A stretch of DNA of 64,000 bases from Pseudomonas zanjanensis (lineage in GTDB: Bacteria > Pseudomonadota > Gammaproteobacteria > Pseudomonadales > Pseudomonadaceae): NCBI RefSeq assembly GCF_014268745.2, contig NZ_JABWRB020000001.1, positions 3,100,001-3,164,000 of the forward strand. Reading direction: 5' to 3'. Position numbers and translations under genes: made by a program. The notes beneath the pieces were generated by a model. It made no database searches. It saw nothing but the letters and a program-made list of their open reading frames with translations, and was not told the DNA's origin. Below are positions 1 to 13,526 of the stretch, in pieces (position 1 is the stretch's first letter; each line of letters begins with the position of its first letter).

Positions 1-92
1 GGCTTGCCCCCCCTTTTTCGGGCACAATGCACGCCGCTTTTGCCTGGCGCAGTTGCACCGGGCCATTCACTGGATACCGAGGGCTTTACTGC

Positions 93-311
93 ATGTCGAA
101 AGAAGACAGCTTCGAAATGGAAGGCACTGTCGTCGACACCCTGCCCAACACCATGTTTCGTGTGGAGTTGGAAAATGGGCACGTCGTAACCGCGCATATC
201 TCCGGCAAGATGCGCAAGAACTACATTCGTATTCTTACCGGTGACAAAGTGCGCGTCGAGCTGACGCCCTATGACTTGAGCAAAGGGCGCATCACTTACC
301 GCGCTCGCTAA
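93..311 (+). CDS. infA: Translation initiation factor IF-1
   Basis: This 72-residue protein is the usual length for IF-1, the OB-fold factor that binds the A site of the 30S subunit and helps IF-2/IF-3 during initiation. The sequence starts [11 protein letters not shown] and carries the family hallmarks [10 protein letters not shown] and the C-terminal [21 protein letters not shown]. The open frame extends upstream to 27, but the added residues do not belong to the family, so the ATG at 93 is chosen. It is monocistronic here, with a strong hairpin terminator 15 bases after the stop, and convergent with clpA. The infA-clpA neighbourhood is conserved in Pseudomonas. The assignment is secure. 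Confidence 0.98.
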
Positions 312-326
312 CAAGTCAATACAAGA

Positions 327-351
327 CGCCCGGCTGATGCCGGGCGTTTTT
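327..351 (+). terminator. Intrinsic terminator of infA
   Basis: A perfect 8-bp stem (CGCCCGGC / GCCGGGCG) with a TGAT tetraloop is followed by five T residues, 15 bases after the infA stop codon. Confidence 0.9.
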
Positions 352-355
352 GTTT

Positions 356-986
356 GTGGGAGCCAAGCTTGCTCGCGATAGCGGAGTATCAGCCAATATC
401 AATGTCGACCGGACCGACGCCATCGCGAGCAAGCTCGGCTCCCACAGGGTCTTGGGGCGAAACCCAATCTGTGCCTTGCCCAAGACAAACTGTGGGAGCG
501 GGCCTGCTCGCGATAGCGGAGCGTCAGTCAACATCAATGTCGACCGGACCGACGCCATCGCGAGCAAGCTCGGCTCCCACAGGGTATTGGGGCGAAACCT
601 AATCTTGTGCTTCGCCCAAGACAAACTGTGGGAGCGAGCCTGCTCGCGATAGCGGAGCGTCAGCCAATATCAATGTCGACCGGACCGACGCCATCGCGAG
701 CAAGCTCGGCTCCCACAGGGTATTGGGGCGAAACCTAATCTTGTGCCCTGCCCAAGACACACTGTGGGAGCGAGCCTGCTCGCGATAGCGGAGCGTCAGT
801 CAACATCAATGTCGACCGGACCGACGCCATCGCGAGCAAGCTCGGCTCCCACAGGGTATTGGGGCGAAACCTAATCTTGTGCCTTGCCCAAGACAAACTG
901 TGGGAGCGGGCTTGCTCGCGAAGGCGGTGGTCAGCTTGCATAGATGTTGAATGTGCAACTGCATTCGCGAGCAAGCCCGCTCCCAC
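356..986. repeat. Tandem array of REPIN units, 136-bp period
   Basis: Four head-to-tail units begin with GTGGGAGC at 356, 492, 628 and 764, exactly 136 bp apart, and a fifth diverged unit starts at 900. Each unit has a left REP-like arm (GTGGGAGC..GCTCGCGA), a middle containing CAATGTCGACCGGACCGACG, an inverted right arm (TCGCGAGCAAGC..GCTCCCAC), and a linker (GGGTATTGGGGCGAAACC..CCCAAGACAAACT). The first four units share the middle and linker almost base for base, while the fifth has an unrelated middle. The array fills the whole gap between the infA terminator and the clpA terminator. No gene is evident; short open frames here are repeat-encoded artefacts. Confidence 0.95.
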
Positions 987-1015
987 AGGAAGTCGGCGTA
1001 TTTCTGAAGCCAGCA

Positions 1016-1039
1016 AAAAGGCGCCTTTCGGCGCCTTTT
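1016..1039. terminator. Bidirectional terminator downstream of clpA
   Basis: A perfect 10-bp inverted repeat (AAAAGGCGCC / GGCGCCTTTT) with loop TTTC is flanked by A residues on the left and T residues on the right. It lies 20 bases past the clpA stop, which is read leftward. Confidence 0.9.
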
Positions 1040-1058
1040 GCTTTATTGCAGCTAACGA

Positions 1059-3329
1059 TCAGGCCATTTCGGCCGTGGTTTCGAAGTCGAAGGTCAGCTC
1101 GCCGTCCTTGATGTCGATGTGAACCACACCGCCATGCTCGGCCAGCTCGCCAAAGAGGATCTCCTCCGCCAGCGGACGCTTGATCTTGTCCTGGATCAAG
1201 CGAGCCATCGGCCGCGCCCCCATCGTCACGTCGTAACCACCTTCCGCCAGCCAGCTGCGGGCCGCGTCGGTGACCTCCAGCAACACACGCTTGTCTTCGA
1301 GCTGGGCCTGAAGTTCAGTAAGGAACTTGTCCACCACGCTCTTGATGACTTCATGGCTGAGGCGACCAAACTGGATGATGGTGTCCAGGCGGTTGCGGAA
1401 CTCAGGCGTGAAGCTCTTCTTGATCACTTCCATCGCATCGGACGAGTGGTCCTGATGGGTGAAACCGATCGAAGCGCGAGCCGCGGTTTCGGCACCGGCG
1501 TTCGTGGTCATGATGACGATCACGTTACGGAAGTCCGCCTTGCGCCCGTTGTTATCGGTCAGCGTACCGTGGTCCATGACCTGCAGGAGCAGGTTGAAGA
1601 CTTCCGGATGCGCCTTCTCGATTTCGTCGAGCAACAATACGCAGTGCGGTTGCTTGGTGATGGCTTCGGTCAACAGGCCGCCCTGGTCGAAACCGACATA
1701 ACCCGGAGGCGCACCGATCAGACGCGATACGGTGTGGCGCTCCATGTACTCGGACATGTCGAAGCGCACCAGCTCGATGCCCATCGCCTTGGCCAGCTGC
1801 CGTGCCGCCTCGGTCTTGCCGACACCGGTAGGACCGGCAAACAGGAACGAACCGACCGGCTTGTCCGGCGACTTGAGACCGGCACGGGACAGCTTGATGG
1901 CGGTCGACAGCGAGTCGATGGCCGCATCCTGGCCGAACACCGTCAGCTTCAGGTCACGCTCCAGGTTACGCAGCAGTTCCTTGTCGGAACTGGTGACGTG
2001 CTTGGGCGGAATACGCGCGATTTTCGCGACGATGTCCTCGACCTGCGGCACTTCGATGCGCTTGACCCGCTTCTCCACGGGTTGCAGGCGCTGATAGGCA
2101 CCCGCTTCGTCGATGACGTCGATGGCCTTGTCCGGCATGTGCCGGTCATTGATGTAGCGCGAGGCCAGTTCAGCCGCCGCGCGCAGGGCTTCATCGCTGT
2201 ATTCGATGTTGTGGTGCAGCTCGAAACGCCCCTTCAGGCCGCGCAGGATGCCAATGGTGTCTTCCACCGAAGGCTCCGACACATCGACCTTCTGGAAACG
2301 CCGGGCCAGGGCACGGTCTTTCTCGAAGATCCCGCGGAATTCCTGGAACGTGGTCGAGCCGATGCAACGGATATCACCCGACGACAACAGCGGCTTGAGC
2401 AAGTTGGACGCATCCATGACCCCGCCCGACGCGGCCCCGGCACCAATAATGGTGTGGATTTCGTCGATGAACAGGATCGCCTGCGGACGTTTTTTCAGTT
2501 CGCCGAGCAACGCCTTGAAGCGCTTCTCGAAATCGCCGCGGTATTTGGTACCGGCCAGCAAGGCCCCCAGGTCGAGGGAATACACCACGCTGTTGGCCAG
2601 CAGGTCCGGCACCTGGTTGTCGACAATGCGCTTGGCCAGGCCTTCGGCAATCGCGGTCTTGCCCACGCCCGCCTCGCCCACCAGCAACGGGTTGTTCTTG
2701 CGACGCCGGGCCAGGATCTGGGCCACGCGCTCGACTTCCGCCTCGCGCCCGACCAGCGGATCGATACGTCCCTGGCGCGCCAGTTCGTTCAGGTTGCTGG
2801 CATAGGCATCCAACGGGTTGCCTGAAGAAGAAGACTCACCGCCCTCGTCGTCCTGCATATCCTGCTCACCCTCGGAATGATCGCCATGCCCCGGCACCTT
2901 GGAGATGCCATGGGCGATGTAGTTGACGACATCGATACGCGCAACGCTCTGCTGCTTGAGCAGGAACACCGCCTGGCTTTCCTGCTCGCTGAAAATCGCA
3001 ACCAGCACGTTGGCGCCGGTGACTTCACGCTTGCCCGAGCTCTGCACATGAAAGACAGCACGTTGCAGGACACGCTGGAAGCCCAGGGTTGGCTGGGTTT
3101 CGCGATCCTCGTCATGCACGGGGATCAATGGCGTGGTGGAGTCGATGAACTCCTGCAGATCATGCTTGAGTTTATCGAGGTTCGCGCCGCAGGCACGCAA
3201 AACGGTGGCGGCAGCCTCGTTATCCAATAGGGCCAGCAGCAGGTGCTCGACGGTCATGAATTCATGACGCTTCGAACGAGCCTCCTTGAAGGCAAGATTG
3301 AGGGTGACTTCGAGCTCGCGGTTTAACAT
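1059..3329 (-). CDS. clpA: ATP-dependent Clp protease ATP-binding subunit ClpA
   Basis: This is the 756-residue AAA+ unfoldase that feeds substrates to ClpP in the cytosol. In order it has a Clp N-domain (about 1-145) starting MLNRELEVTLNLAF, an acidic linker rich in E/D/S (about 148-172), a D1 ATPase (Walker A GEAGVGKT 218-225, Walker B FIDE about 287-290), a D2 ATPase (Walker A GPTGVGKT 499-506, LLLDEIEKAHPE near 566), and a ClpP-docking loop with IGF at 621-623 where E. coli has IGL. The length matches the family. It follows clpS on the same strand (30-base gap), so adaptor and unfoldase are probably co-transcribed, and it ends at a clear terminator. The assignment is secure. Confidence 0.98.
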   Translation of the reverse strand: MLNRELEVTLNLAFKEARSKRHEFMTVEHLLLALLDNEAAATVLRACGANLDKLKHDLQEFIDSTTPLIPVHDEDRETQPTLGFQRVLQRAVFHVQSSGKREVTGANVLVAIFSEQESQAVFLLKQQSVARIDVVNYIAHGISKVPGHGDHSEGEQDMQDDEGGESSSSGNPLDAYASNLNELARQGRIDPLVGREAEVERVAQILARRRKNNPLLVGEAGVGKTAIAEGLAKRIVDNQVPDLLANSVVYSLDLGALLAGTKYRGDFEKRFKALLGELKKRPQAILFIDEIHTIIGAGAASGGVMDASNLLKPLLSSGDIRCIGSTTFQEFRGIFEKDRALARRFQKVDVSEPSVEDTIGILRGLKGRFELHHNIEYSDEALRAAAELASRYINDRHMPDKAIDVIDEAGAYQRLQPVEKRVKRIEVPQVEDIVAKIARIPPKHVTSSDKELLRNLERDLKLTVFGQDAAIDSLSTAIKLSRAGLKSPDKPVGSFLFAGPTGVGKTEAARQLAKAMGIELVRFDMSEYMERHTVSRLIGAPPGYVGFDQGGLLTEAITKQPHCVLLLDEIEKAHPEVFNLLLQVMDHGTLTDNNGRKADFRNVIVIMTTNAGAETAARASIGFTHQDHSSDAMEVIKKSFTPEFRNRLDTIIQFGRLSHEVIKSVVDKFLTELQAQLEDKRVLLEVTDAARSWLAEGGYDVTMGARPMARLIQDKIKRPLAEEILFGELAEHGGVVHIDIKDGELTFDFETTAEMA

Positions 3330-3358
3330 AGCTTCACCTCATACCCAAGTGGTCGGCG

Positions 3359-3721
3359 TTAACCGTCCTTCTCGATTTCACAGAGTAGCGGATGCTGGCT
3401 TTCCCGGGCGTACTGGTTGACCTGCATGGCCTTAGTCTCGGCGATGTCGCGGGTAAACACTCCACATACTGCCCGTCCCTCTGTATGGACGGCCAGCATG
3501 ACCTTGGTCGCCAGCTCCCGATTCAGGTTAAAAAACACCTCGAGCACTTCGACGACGAAATCCATCGGTGTGTAGTCATCGTTGAACAAAACCACCTTGT
3601 ACATCGGTGGCGCCTGTAATGTCGGCTTTGCTTCCTGAACAGCAATGCCTGCGGAATCGTCGTCGTGTAGATCCGGGCGATCCTGATTGAATGTTAGTCG
3701 AATCTGGCTGACTGCATGCAT
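3359..3721 (-). CDS. clpS: ATP-dependent Clp protease adaptor ClpS
   Basis: ClpS binds N-degron substrates (N-terminal Leu, Phe, Trp, Tyr) and delivers them to ClpA. The 120-residue product has a disordered N-terminal extension (about 1-35) and the ClpS core with the binding-pocket signature [14 protein letters not shown], in which the NDD triplet and Met line the hydrophobic pocket, followed by the conserved His in [16 protein letters not shown]. It lies 30 bases upstream of clpA on the same strand and is divergent from cspD. That arrangement is the standard one in gammaproteobacteria. Confidence 0.97.
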   Translation of the reverse strand: MHAVSQIRLTFNQDRPDLHDDDSAGIAVQEAKPTLQAPPMYKVVLFNDDYTPMDFVVEVLEVFFNLNRELATKVMLAVHTEGRAVCGVFTRDIAETKAMQVNQYARESQHPLLCEIEKDG

Positions 3722-3948
3722 GGAAAGAAAGGTTCGTTTAGTTGGCGAATACAGTGATGGGGGCGCTTGTGGGCGATTTCAACCACGACCACCGGAGCCA
3801 CCTTGACTATCGGGAAATCGGTGTTACAACCAATAGAGCCCATCGTGGGTTAAAAAGGTCCGTGGAATCTATCCTGATAACAAGATTAGCCTGCGGATGG
3901 ACTGGATGATACTCCAGTGATGGAGTGCGTTGCAGAGGGAAATGGCTT

Positions 3949-4224
3949 ATGTCGGGCGTCAAGATGAAGGGTAAGGTGAAATGGTTCAATAATGCCAAGG
4001 GTTACGGTTTCATTCTCGCTGACGGCAGGGATAACGAAGACCTGTTCGCCCATTATTCGGCGATCGAGATGGAAGGCTACAAGACCCTGAAGGCAGGGCA
4101 ACCCGTGATGTTCAACGTCATCCAGGGCCCCAGGGGCCTGCATGCGGTCGACATCAAGGTTGTCCCTGTCGAAGACGCACCCGCACCCGCCCCTGTCAGT
4201 TTCAGGGTCACCGAGACGCACTGA
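3949..4224 (+). CDS. cspD: Cold-shock-domain protein CspD
   Basis: This 91-residue single cold-shock-domain protein is likely the stationary-phase CspD that binds single-stranded nucleic acid and inhibits replication in E. coli. RNP1 (KGYGFI) and RNP2 (DLFAHYS) are intact and the sequence KVKWFNNAKGYGF is diagnostic. A short C-terminal tail rich in Ala/Pro follows the OB fold. The ATG at 3949 is preferred because a GAGGGA ribosome-binding site sits 8 bases upstream; an in-frame ATG at 3964 is a shorter option. It is divergent from clpS, the usual arrangement for cspD. CspD is a Lon substrate in E. coli; nothing here tests that. Confidence 0.93.
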   Translation: MSGVKMKGKVKWFNNAKGYGFILADGRDNEDLFAHYSAIEMEGYKTLKAGQPVMFNVIQGPRGLHAVDIKVVPVEDAPAPAPVSFRVTETH

Positions 4225-4252
4225 CCGCCAGTCGCCTCCCCGCCCGAATGAA

Positions 4253-4284
4253 AATGCCCGACTCGATCACTCGAGCCGGGCATT
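4253..4284 (-). terminator. Terminator of icd (leftward)
   Basis: The long inverted repeat AATGCCCG.CTCGA / TCGAG.CGGGCATT has one mismatch and a TCAC loop. It lies 20 bases past the icd stop with AAAA on its left flank, giving a U-run for leftward transcripts. It may also block read-through from convergent cspD, though the right side lacks a long T-run. Confidence 0.85.
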
Positions 4285-4304
4285 CGCGCTGAGGGCCGAT
4301 TCGC

Positions 4305-5561
4305 TTACATGTGCGAAATCAGGGCATCACCGAAGCCCGAGGACGACACCAGCTTGGCACCCTCCATCAAGCGTTCGAAGTCATAGGTCACGGTCTTGGC
4401 CGAAATCGCGCCATTGGTGCCCTTGATGATCAGGTCGGCCGCTTCGGTCCAACCCATGTGACGCAGCATCATTTCCGCCGACAGGATCAGCGAACCCGGG
4501 TTGACCTGGTCCTTGCCAGCGTACTTGGGCGCGGTACCGTGGGTGGCCTCGAACATCGCCACGGTGTCGGACAGGTTGGCGCCCGGCGCGATGCCGATGC
4601 CGCCCACTTCCGCCGCCAGGGCGTCGGACAGGTAGTCACCGTTCAGGTTCAGGGTGGCGATCACGTCATATTCAGCTGGACGCAACAGGATCTGCTGCAA
4701 CATCGCATCGGCGATGGCGTCCTTGACGATGACGTTCTTGCCGGTCCGCGGGTTCTTGAACTGCATCCACGGCCCACCGTCGAGCAGGGTCGCGCCGAAT
4801 TCCTCGGCCGCCACTTCGTAGGCCCATTCCTTGAAGGCACCTTCGGTGAACTTCATGATGTTGCCTTTGTGCACGATGGTCAGCGAATCGCGATCGTTAT
4901 CGACCACATATTGCAGGGCCTTGCGAGCCAGGCGCTTGGTGCCCTGCTTGGAAACCGGCTTGACGCCGATGCCGCAATCCTCATCGAAGCGGATCTTGGT
5001 CACGCCCATTTCTTCTTTCAGGAACTTGATGACCTTGGTGGCCTCGGCCGAACCGGCCTTCCACTCGATACCCGCGTAGATGTCCTCGGAGTTCTCACGG
5101 AAGATTGTCATGTCCACGTCGCCAGGCTTCTTGACCGGGCTTGGCACGCCTTCGAACCAGCGCACCGGGCGCAGGCAGACATACAGGTCGAGCTGCTGGC
5201 GCAGGGCTACGTTCAACGAACGGATACCGCCACCAACCGGCGTGGTCAGCGGGCCCTTGATGGACACCACGTAGTCCTTGACCGCATCCAGGGTTTCCTG
5301 GGGCAGCCAGGTGTCCTGGTCGTAGACCTGGGTCGCTTTCTCACCGGCATAGACTTCCATCCAGGAAATCTTGCGCTTGCCGCCATAGGCCTTCTGAACC
5401 GCAGCGTCCACAACCTTGATCATGACCGGACTAATATCGACGCCAATGCCGTCGCCTTCGATGAAGGGGATGATCGGGTTGTCGGGAACATTAAGAGAAT
5501 GGTCTGCATTGACGGTGATTTTGTCACCGACGGCTGGAACCTGAATCTTTTGATACCCCAT
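4305..5561 (-). CDS. icd: NADP-dependent isocitrate dehydrogenase (dimeric)
   Basis: This 418-residue Icd oxidatively decarboxylates isocitrate to 2-oxoglutarate with NADP+ in the TCA cycle. It starts [14 protein letters not shown]. The active-site segment [17 protein letters not shown] holds the Ser (residue 115) equivalent to the serine phosphorylated by AceK in E. coli, and the C-terminal region has the conserved [12 protein letters not shown] segment. The frame continues upstream to 5630 but the extra 23 residues do not fit the family, so the start is 5561. It is head to head with a second, unrelated isocitrate dehydrogenase (idh), an isozyme pair known in several Pseudomonas species. Confidence 0.98.
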   Translation of the reverse strand: MGYQKIQVPAVGDKITVNADHSLNVPDNPIIPFIEGDGIGVDISPVMIKVVDAAVQKAYGGKRKISWMEVYAGEKATQVYDQDTWLPQETLDAVKDYVVSIKGPLTTPVGGGIRSLNVALRQQLDLYVCLRPVRWFEGVPSPVKKPGDVDMTIFRENSEDIYAGIEWKAGSAEATKVIKFLKEEMGVTKIRFDEDCGIGVKPVSKQGTKRLARKALQYVVDNDRDSLTIVHKGNIMKFTEGAFKEWAYEVAAEEFGATLLDGGPWMQFKNPRTGKNVIVKDAIADAMLQQILLRPAEYDVIATLNLNGDYLSDALAAEVGGIGIAPGANLSDTVAMFEATHGTAPKYAGKDQVNPGSLILSAEMMLRHMGWTEAADLIIKGTNGAISAKTVTYDFERLMEGAKLVSSSGFGDALISHM

Positions 5562-8269
<2,708 letters not shown>

Positions 8270-8289
8270 GGTTGTAAGGAAGCACCACG

Positions 8290-8313
8290 AACCCCGGCCT
8301 TGTGCCGGGGTTT
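8290..8313 (+). terminator. Terminator of idh
   Basis: The inverted repeat AACCCCGGC / GCCGGGGTT has a 5-base CTTGT loop and is followed by TTGTGTTT. It lies 20 bases after the idh stop codon. Confidence 0.85.
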
Positions 8314-8383
8314 GTGTTTCTGCCGTCCCTGATAACAATCCCCTGTGAGATCGGCATTCCAATCTGAAAATAGAGGAACCATC

Positions 8384-8830
8384 ATGAACTGGCACCCCCA
8401 CATCACCGTCGCCACCATCGTCGAAGACCACGGCCGCTTCCTGATGGTGGAAGAATCCAAAGGCGGCCGCGCGGTACTCAACCAGCCCGCCGGCCACCTG
8501 GACCCCAACGAAACCCTGATCGAAGCCGCCGTGCGCGAAACCCTCGAAGAAACCGGCTGGGACGTCGAGCCCACCAGCGTCACCGGCATCTACCTCTACA
8601 CCGCCCCTAGCAACGGTGTCACTTACCAACGGGTCTGCTTCGCCGCCAAGGCCCTGAAACACCATCCCGAATACCAACTGGACGACGGCATCCTCGGCGC
8701 CAGATGGCTGACCCGCGACGAACTGCTCGAACAGCGCGAACACTGGCGCAGCGAGCTGATCATCCGCTGCATCGACGATTATCTGGCCGGCCATCGCCAT
8801 AGCCTGGAGCTTATCCGTCCTTCTCTTTAG
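8384..8830 (+). CDS. Nudix hydrolase, NudJ-like
   Basis: This 148-residue Nudix pyrophosphatase has a perfect Nudix box: G at the start of GHLDPNE, then REtlEEtGW (G-x5-E-x7-REUxEExGU). The N-terminus MNWHPHITVATIVEDHGRFL and the VLNQPAGHLDPNE segment resemble E. coli NudJ (YmfB), which hydrolyses nucleoside tri- and diphosphates and thiamine pyrophosphates. The ATG at 8384 is chosen because AGAGGAA lies just upstream; the frame is open from 8345. It directly precedes mnmA, the same order as nudJ-mnmA in E. coli, which supports the subfamily call. The substrate is not visible from the sequence. Confidence 0.9.
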   Translation: MNWHPHITVATIVEDHGRFLMVEESKGGRAVLNQPAGHLDPNETLIEAAVRETLEETGWDVEPTSVTGIYLYTAPSNGVTYQRVCFAAKALKHHPEYQLDDGILGARWLTRDELLEQREHWRSELIIRCIDDYLAGHRHSLELIRPSL

Positions 8831-8889
8831 CCTTGCGCGCCCGGGCCTGATAGAATCGCGTCCTTTTTCAAGACACTCATTGAATTCCT

Positions 8890-10014
8890 ATGCGTGATCC
8901 AGCCTCTTCGAACACTCCCAAGCAACGCGTCATTGTCGGCATGTCCGGCGGCGTGGACTCTTCCGTTTCCGCCCTTCTGCTGATCGAGCAGGGTTACGAG
9001 GTGGAAGGCCTGTTCATGAAGAACTGGGAAGAAGACGACGGAACCGAATACTGCACCGCCATGGACGACCTGGCGGACGCCCAGGCCGTGTGCGACAAGA
9101 TTGGCATCAAGCTGCACACCGCCAACTTCGCCGCCGAATACTGGGACAACGTGTTCGAGCATTTCCTGGCCGAATACAAGGCCGGCCGCACGCCGAACCC
9201 GGACATCCTCTGCAACCGCGAAATCAAGTTCAAGGCGTTCCTCGACTACGCCATGATGCTCGGCGCCGACCTGATCGCCACCGGCCACTACGTACGTCGC
9301 CGCGACATCGACGGCCGCACCGAACTGCTCAAGGGCCTGGACCCGAACAAGGACCAGAGCTACTTCCTGCATGCCGTCGGCGGCGAGCAGATCGCCAAGA
9401 CCCTGTTCCCGGTTGGCGAACTGGAAAAGCCCGAAGTACGGGCAATTGCGGAGAAACATGACCTGGCCACAGCCAAGAAGAAAGATTCCACTGGGATCTG
9501 CTTCATTGGCGAGCGTCGTTTCAGCGATTTCCTCAAGCAATACCTGCCGGCCCAGCCGGGCGAGATCAAGACCACCGAAGGCGAGGTCATCGGCCGTCAC
9601 CATGGCCTGATGTACCACACCATCGGCCAGCGCCAAGGCCTGGGCATCGGCGGACTGAAAGACGCCGGCGAAGAGCCATGGTACGTGCTGGTCAAGGACC
9701 TGGAGCACAACGAGCTGATCGTCGGCCAGGGCAACGACCATCCCTGGCTGTTTTCCCGCGCCCTGCTCGCCTCCGACATCTATTGGGTCAACCCGATCGA
9801 CCTCAGCGAACCTCGCCGCCTGACGGCCAAGGTTCGCTATCGCCAGAGCGACCAGCCCTGCACCCTGGAAAAAACCGCCACGGGCTACCGCGCCACCTTC
9901 GATGACCCGCAGCGGGCGGTCACCCCCGGCCAGTCCGTGGTGTTCTACGACGGCGACGTCTGCCTGGGCGGCGGCGTGATCGAAGTCGCGCAACCCTGGA
10001 GCAGCCAGGCATGA
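8890..10014 (+). CDS. mnmA: tRNA-specific 2-thiouridylase MnmA
   Basis: MnmA adds sulfur to U34 of tRNA-Lys, -Glu and -Gln, using ATP and sulfur relayed from IscS through the Tus proteins. The 374-residue product has the PP-loop SGGVDSS (19-25), the first catalytic Cys in [12 protein letters not shown] (C108) and the second in [10 protein letters not shown] (C204), all intact. Length and domain order (PP-loop ATPase, central domain, C-terminal beta barrel ending [11 protein letters not shown]) are normal. Its stop overlaps the hflD start by 4 bases, so the two are translationally coupled. Confidence 0.98.
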   Translation: MRDPASSNTPKQRVIVGMSGGVDSSVSALLLIEQGYEVEGLFMKNWEEDDGTEYCTAMDDLADAQAVCDKIGIKLHTANFAAEYWDNVFEHFLAEYKAGRTPNPDILCNREIKFKAFLDYAMMLGADLIATGHYVRRRDIDGRTELLKGLDPNKDQSYFLHAVGGEQIAKTLFPVGELEKPEVRAIAEKHDLATAKKKDSTGICFIGERRFSDFLKQYLPAQPGEIKTTEGEVIGRHHGLMYHTIGQRQGLGIGGLKDAGEEPWYVLVKDLEHNELIVGQGNDHPWLFSRALLASDIYWVNPIDLSEPRRLTAKVRYRQSDQPCTLEKTATGYRATFDDPQRAVTPGQSVVFYDGDVCLGGGVIEVAQPWSSQA

Positions 10015-10634
10015 CCCCTATCCAGGAACAACTGACGGCATTGGGCGGTGTGTTTCTCGCCGCCGTGCTGGTGGACCGGATCGCCAAGACCGGCCAGGCC
10101 TCCGAAGCAGGCGTGGCCTGCATGCTCGGCAGCCTGCTGGTTCGCGACCCCAAGGACACCCTGGAGGTCTACGGCGGCGACGACTTGAACCTGCGTGAAG
10201 GTTACCGTGCACTGATTGGCGCCCTGGAGCGCGACCCCAGCGCCCTGCAACGCGAACCGCTGCGCTATGCCCTGTCGATGCTGGGCCTCGAGCGCCAGTT
10301 GGCCAAGCGCGACGACCTACTGGAGACCATCGGCAAACGCTTGCCGCAGATCCAGTCCCAGGTCGAGCACTTCGGCCCGGCTCACGAAAACGTCGTCGCG
10401 GCCTGCGGCTCGCTGTACCAGGACACCTTGAGCACTTTGCGCCAACGCATCCAGGTGCATGGCGACATGCGCAACCTGCAACAGCCGAGCAATGCCTCGA
10501 AGATCCGCGCCCTGCTCCTGGCCGGGATCCGCTCGGCACGGCTGTGGCGGCAGTTGGGTGGCCATCGCTGGCAACTGGTGATCAGCCGACGCAAATTGTT
10601 GAAAGAGCTTTACCCGTTGATGCGCAACGAATAA
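10011..10634 (+). CDS. hflD: High frequency lysogenization protein HflD homologue
   Basis: This 207-residue, mostly helical protein of the HflD (YcfC) family starts [28 protein letters not shown]. In E. coli HflD is a peripheral inner-membrane protein that binds lambda CII; its role in uninfected cells is unclear. It overlaps mnmA by 4 bases (ATGA) and sits upstream of purB, the conserved mnmA-hflD-purB order. The C-terminal basic segment ([19 protein letters not shown]) is typical of the family. Confidence 0.95.
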   Translation: MTPIQEQLTALGGVFLAAVLVDRIAKTGQASEAGVACMLGSLLVRDPKDTLEVYGGDDLNLREGYRALIGALERDPSALQREPLRYALSMLGLERQLAKRDDLLETIGKRLPQIQSQVEHFGPAHENVVAACGSLYQDTLSTLRQRIQVHGDMRNLQQPSNASKIRALLLAGIRSARLWRQLGGHRWQLVISRRKLLKELYPLMRNE

Positions 10635-10656
10635 GTCGCCTCAACTTGCTTTTTTT

Positions 10657-10785
10657 GTGGCGAGGGGATTTATCCCCGCTGGGCTGCGCAGCAGCCCTAA
10701 AAGCAGCGAACTCAATGTTCCGGCGCACCGAGTTGCCTGGTTTGGGGCCGCTTCGCAGCCCAACGGGGATAAATCCCCTCGCCAC
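10657..10785. repeat. Inverted-repeat element, GTGGCGAGGGG type
   Basis: The outer arms GTGGCGAGGGGATTTATCCC and its complement end the element. Inner arms GCTGGGCTGCGCAGCAGC and GGGGCCGCTTCGCAGCCC can also fold. This is the GGGGATTTATCCCC variant of a family with four further copies in this window. It lies in the hflD-purB gap and could end hflD transcripts. Confidence 0.85.
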
Positions 10786-12275
<1,490 letters not shown>

Positions 12276-12296
12276 TCCATCGCTTTACCTTTGAGA

Positions 12297-12320
12297 CGCC
12301 CGGCCGCGCCGGGCGTTTTT
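12297..12320 (+). terminator. Terminator of purB
   Basis: A perfect 8-bp stem (CGCCCGGC / GCCGGGCG) with a CGC loop is followed by five T residues. It is nearly identical to the infA terminator. Confidence 0.92.
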
Positions 12321-12359
12321 ATTCGCGTCTGAAAAGTATATTTTTTCAATAGGTTACAC

Positions 12360-13526
12360 ATGAATCCTGATATTCCTCTGCAACTCCTGGGCGGCATCAC
12401 GGCACGGGAGTTCCTGCGCGACTACTGGCAGAAAAAACCCCTGCTGATCCGTCAGGCGATTCCTGACTTCCAAAGCCCGATCGATGCCGACGAATTGGCC
12501 GGCCTGGCCCTGGAAGAAGAAGTCGAATCGCGCCTGGTGATCGAGCACGGCGAGCGCCCCTGGGAGTTGCGTCGCGGCCCGTTCGCCGAAGACGAATTCA
12601 GCAAGCTGCCGGAGCGCGAGTGGACCCTGCTGGTGCAGGCGGTGGATCAGTTCGTACCGGAAGTCAGCGAACTGCTGGAGAACTTCCGCTTCCTGCCGAG
12701 CTGGCGCATCGACGACGTGATGATCAGCTTTGCCGCCCCGGGTGGCAGCGTGGGTCCGCATTTCGATAACTATGACGTGTTCCTGCTGCAAGGCCATGGC
12801 CAGCGCAACTGGAAAATCGGCCAGATGTGCGACTCCGAAAGCCCACTGCTGCAACACGCCGACCTGCGCATCCTCGCCGACTTCGAAGCCACTGACGAGT
12901 GGGTCCTGGAACCCGGCGACATGCTCTACCTGCCGCCGCGCCTGGCCCACTGCGGCGTGGCCGTGGACGACTGCATGACCTACTCGGTGGGTTTCCGTGC
13001 GCCGAGCGCCGCTGAAGTGCTGACCCACTTCACCGACTTCTTGAGCCAGTTCCTGCCGGACGAAGAGCGCTACACCGACGCCGACGCGCGTCCGGTGGCC
13101 GACCCGCACCAGATCCAGCACGACGCCCTCGATCGCCTCAAGGGCCTGCTGGCCGAGCACATGAGCGACGAGCGCCTGCTGCTGACCTGGTTCGGCCAGT
13201 TCATGACCGAGCCACGCTACCCGGAGCTGGTGGTGGGCCCGGAACTGGAAGAAGACGACCTGCTGGCCAGCCTGGAACAAGGCGCCGTGATCATCCGCAA
13301 CCCGAGCGCACGCCTGGCCTGGTCGGAAGTCGACGATGACCTGCTGCTGTTCGCCAGCGGCCAGAGCCGCTACCTGCCGGGCAAGCTGCGTGAATTGCTG
13401 AAAATGATCTGCGCCGCCGACGCCCTGCACATCGAAAACCTCGGCCCATGGTTGGCCGACGAAGACGGTCGCGGCCTGGTCTGCGAGCTGGTCAAGCAAG
13501 GCAGCCTGGGGTTTGCCGATGAATAA
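12360..13526 (+). CDS. roxA: Ribosomal oxygenase RoxA (50S L16 arginine hydroxylase, YcfD type)
   Basis: This 388-residue cupin/JmjC-fold 2-oxoglutarate oxygenase is homologous to E. coli YcfD/RoxA, which hydroxylates an arginine of ribosomal protein L16. The iron triad is visible: H134 and D136 in VGPHFDNYDVF and H197 in PPRLAHCGV. The N-terminal LREFLRDYWQKKPLL-like segment and the C-terminal winged helix (about 280-388) fit the family. It overlaps the following GNAT gene by 8 bases, so the two are probably co-translated. The assignment rests on family motifs and the purB neighbourhood. Confidence 0.93.
   Translation: MNPDIPLQLLGGITAREFLRDYWQKKPLLIRQAIPDFQSPIDADELAGLALEEEVESRLVIEHGERPWELRRGPFAEDEFSKLPEREWTLLVQAVDQFVPEVSELLENFRFLPSWRIDDVMISFAAPGGSVGPHFDNYDVFLLQGHGQRNWKIGQMCDSESPLLQHADLRILADFEATDEWVLEPGDMLYLPPRLAHCGVAVDDCMTYSVGFRAPSAAEVLTHFTDFLSQFLPDEERYTDADARPVADPHQIQHDALDRLKGLLAEHMSDERLLLTWFGQFMTEPRYPELVVGPELEEDDLLASLEQGAVIIRNPSARLAWSEVDDDLLLFASGQSRYLPGKLRELLKMICAADALHIENLGPWLADEDGRGLVCELVKQGSLGFADE

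Noticed and set aside
1..92. Upstream gene or clear infA promoter
   Set aside because: The first 92 bases are too short for a gene, and I see no convincing -35/-10 pair.
356..986. CRISPR-like appearance of regularly spaced repeats
   Set aside because: The units are 136 bp with near-identical middles rather than short repeats with unique spacers, the arms are REP palindromes, and no cas genes are near.
1119..2825. 568-codon open frame antisense to clpA
   Set aside because: Shadow frame; ClpA motifs are intact on the other strand.
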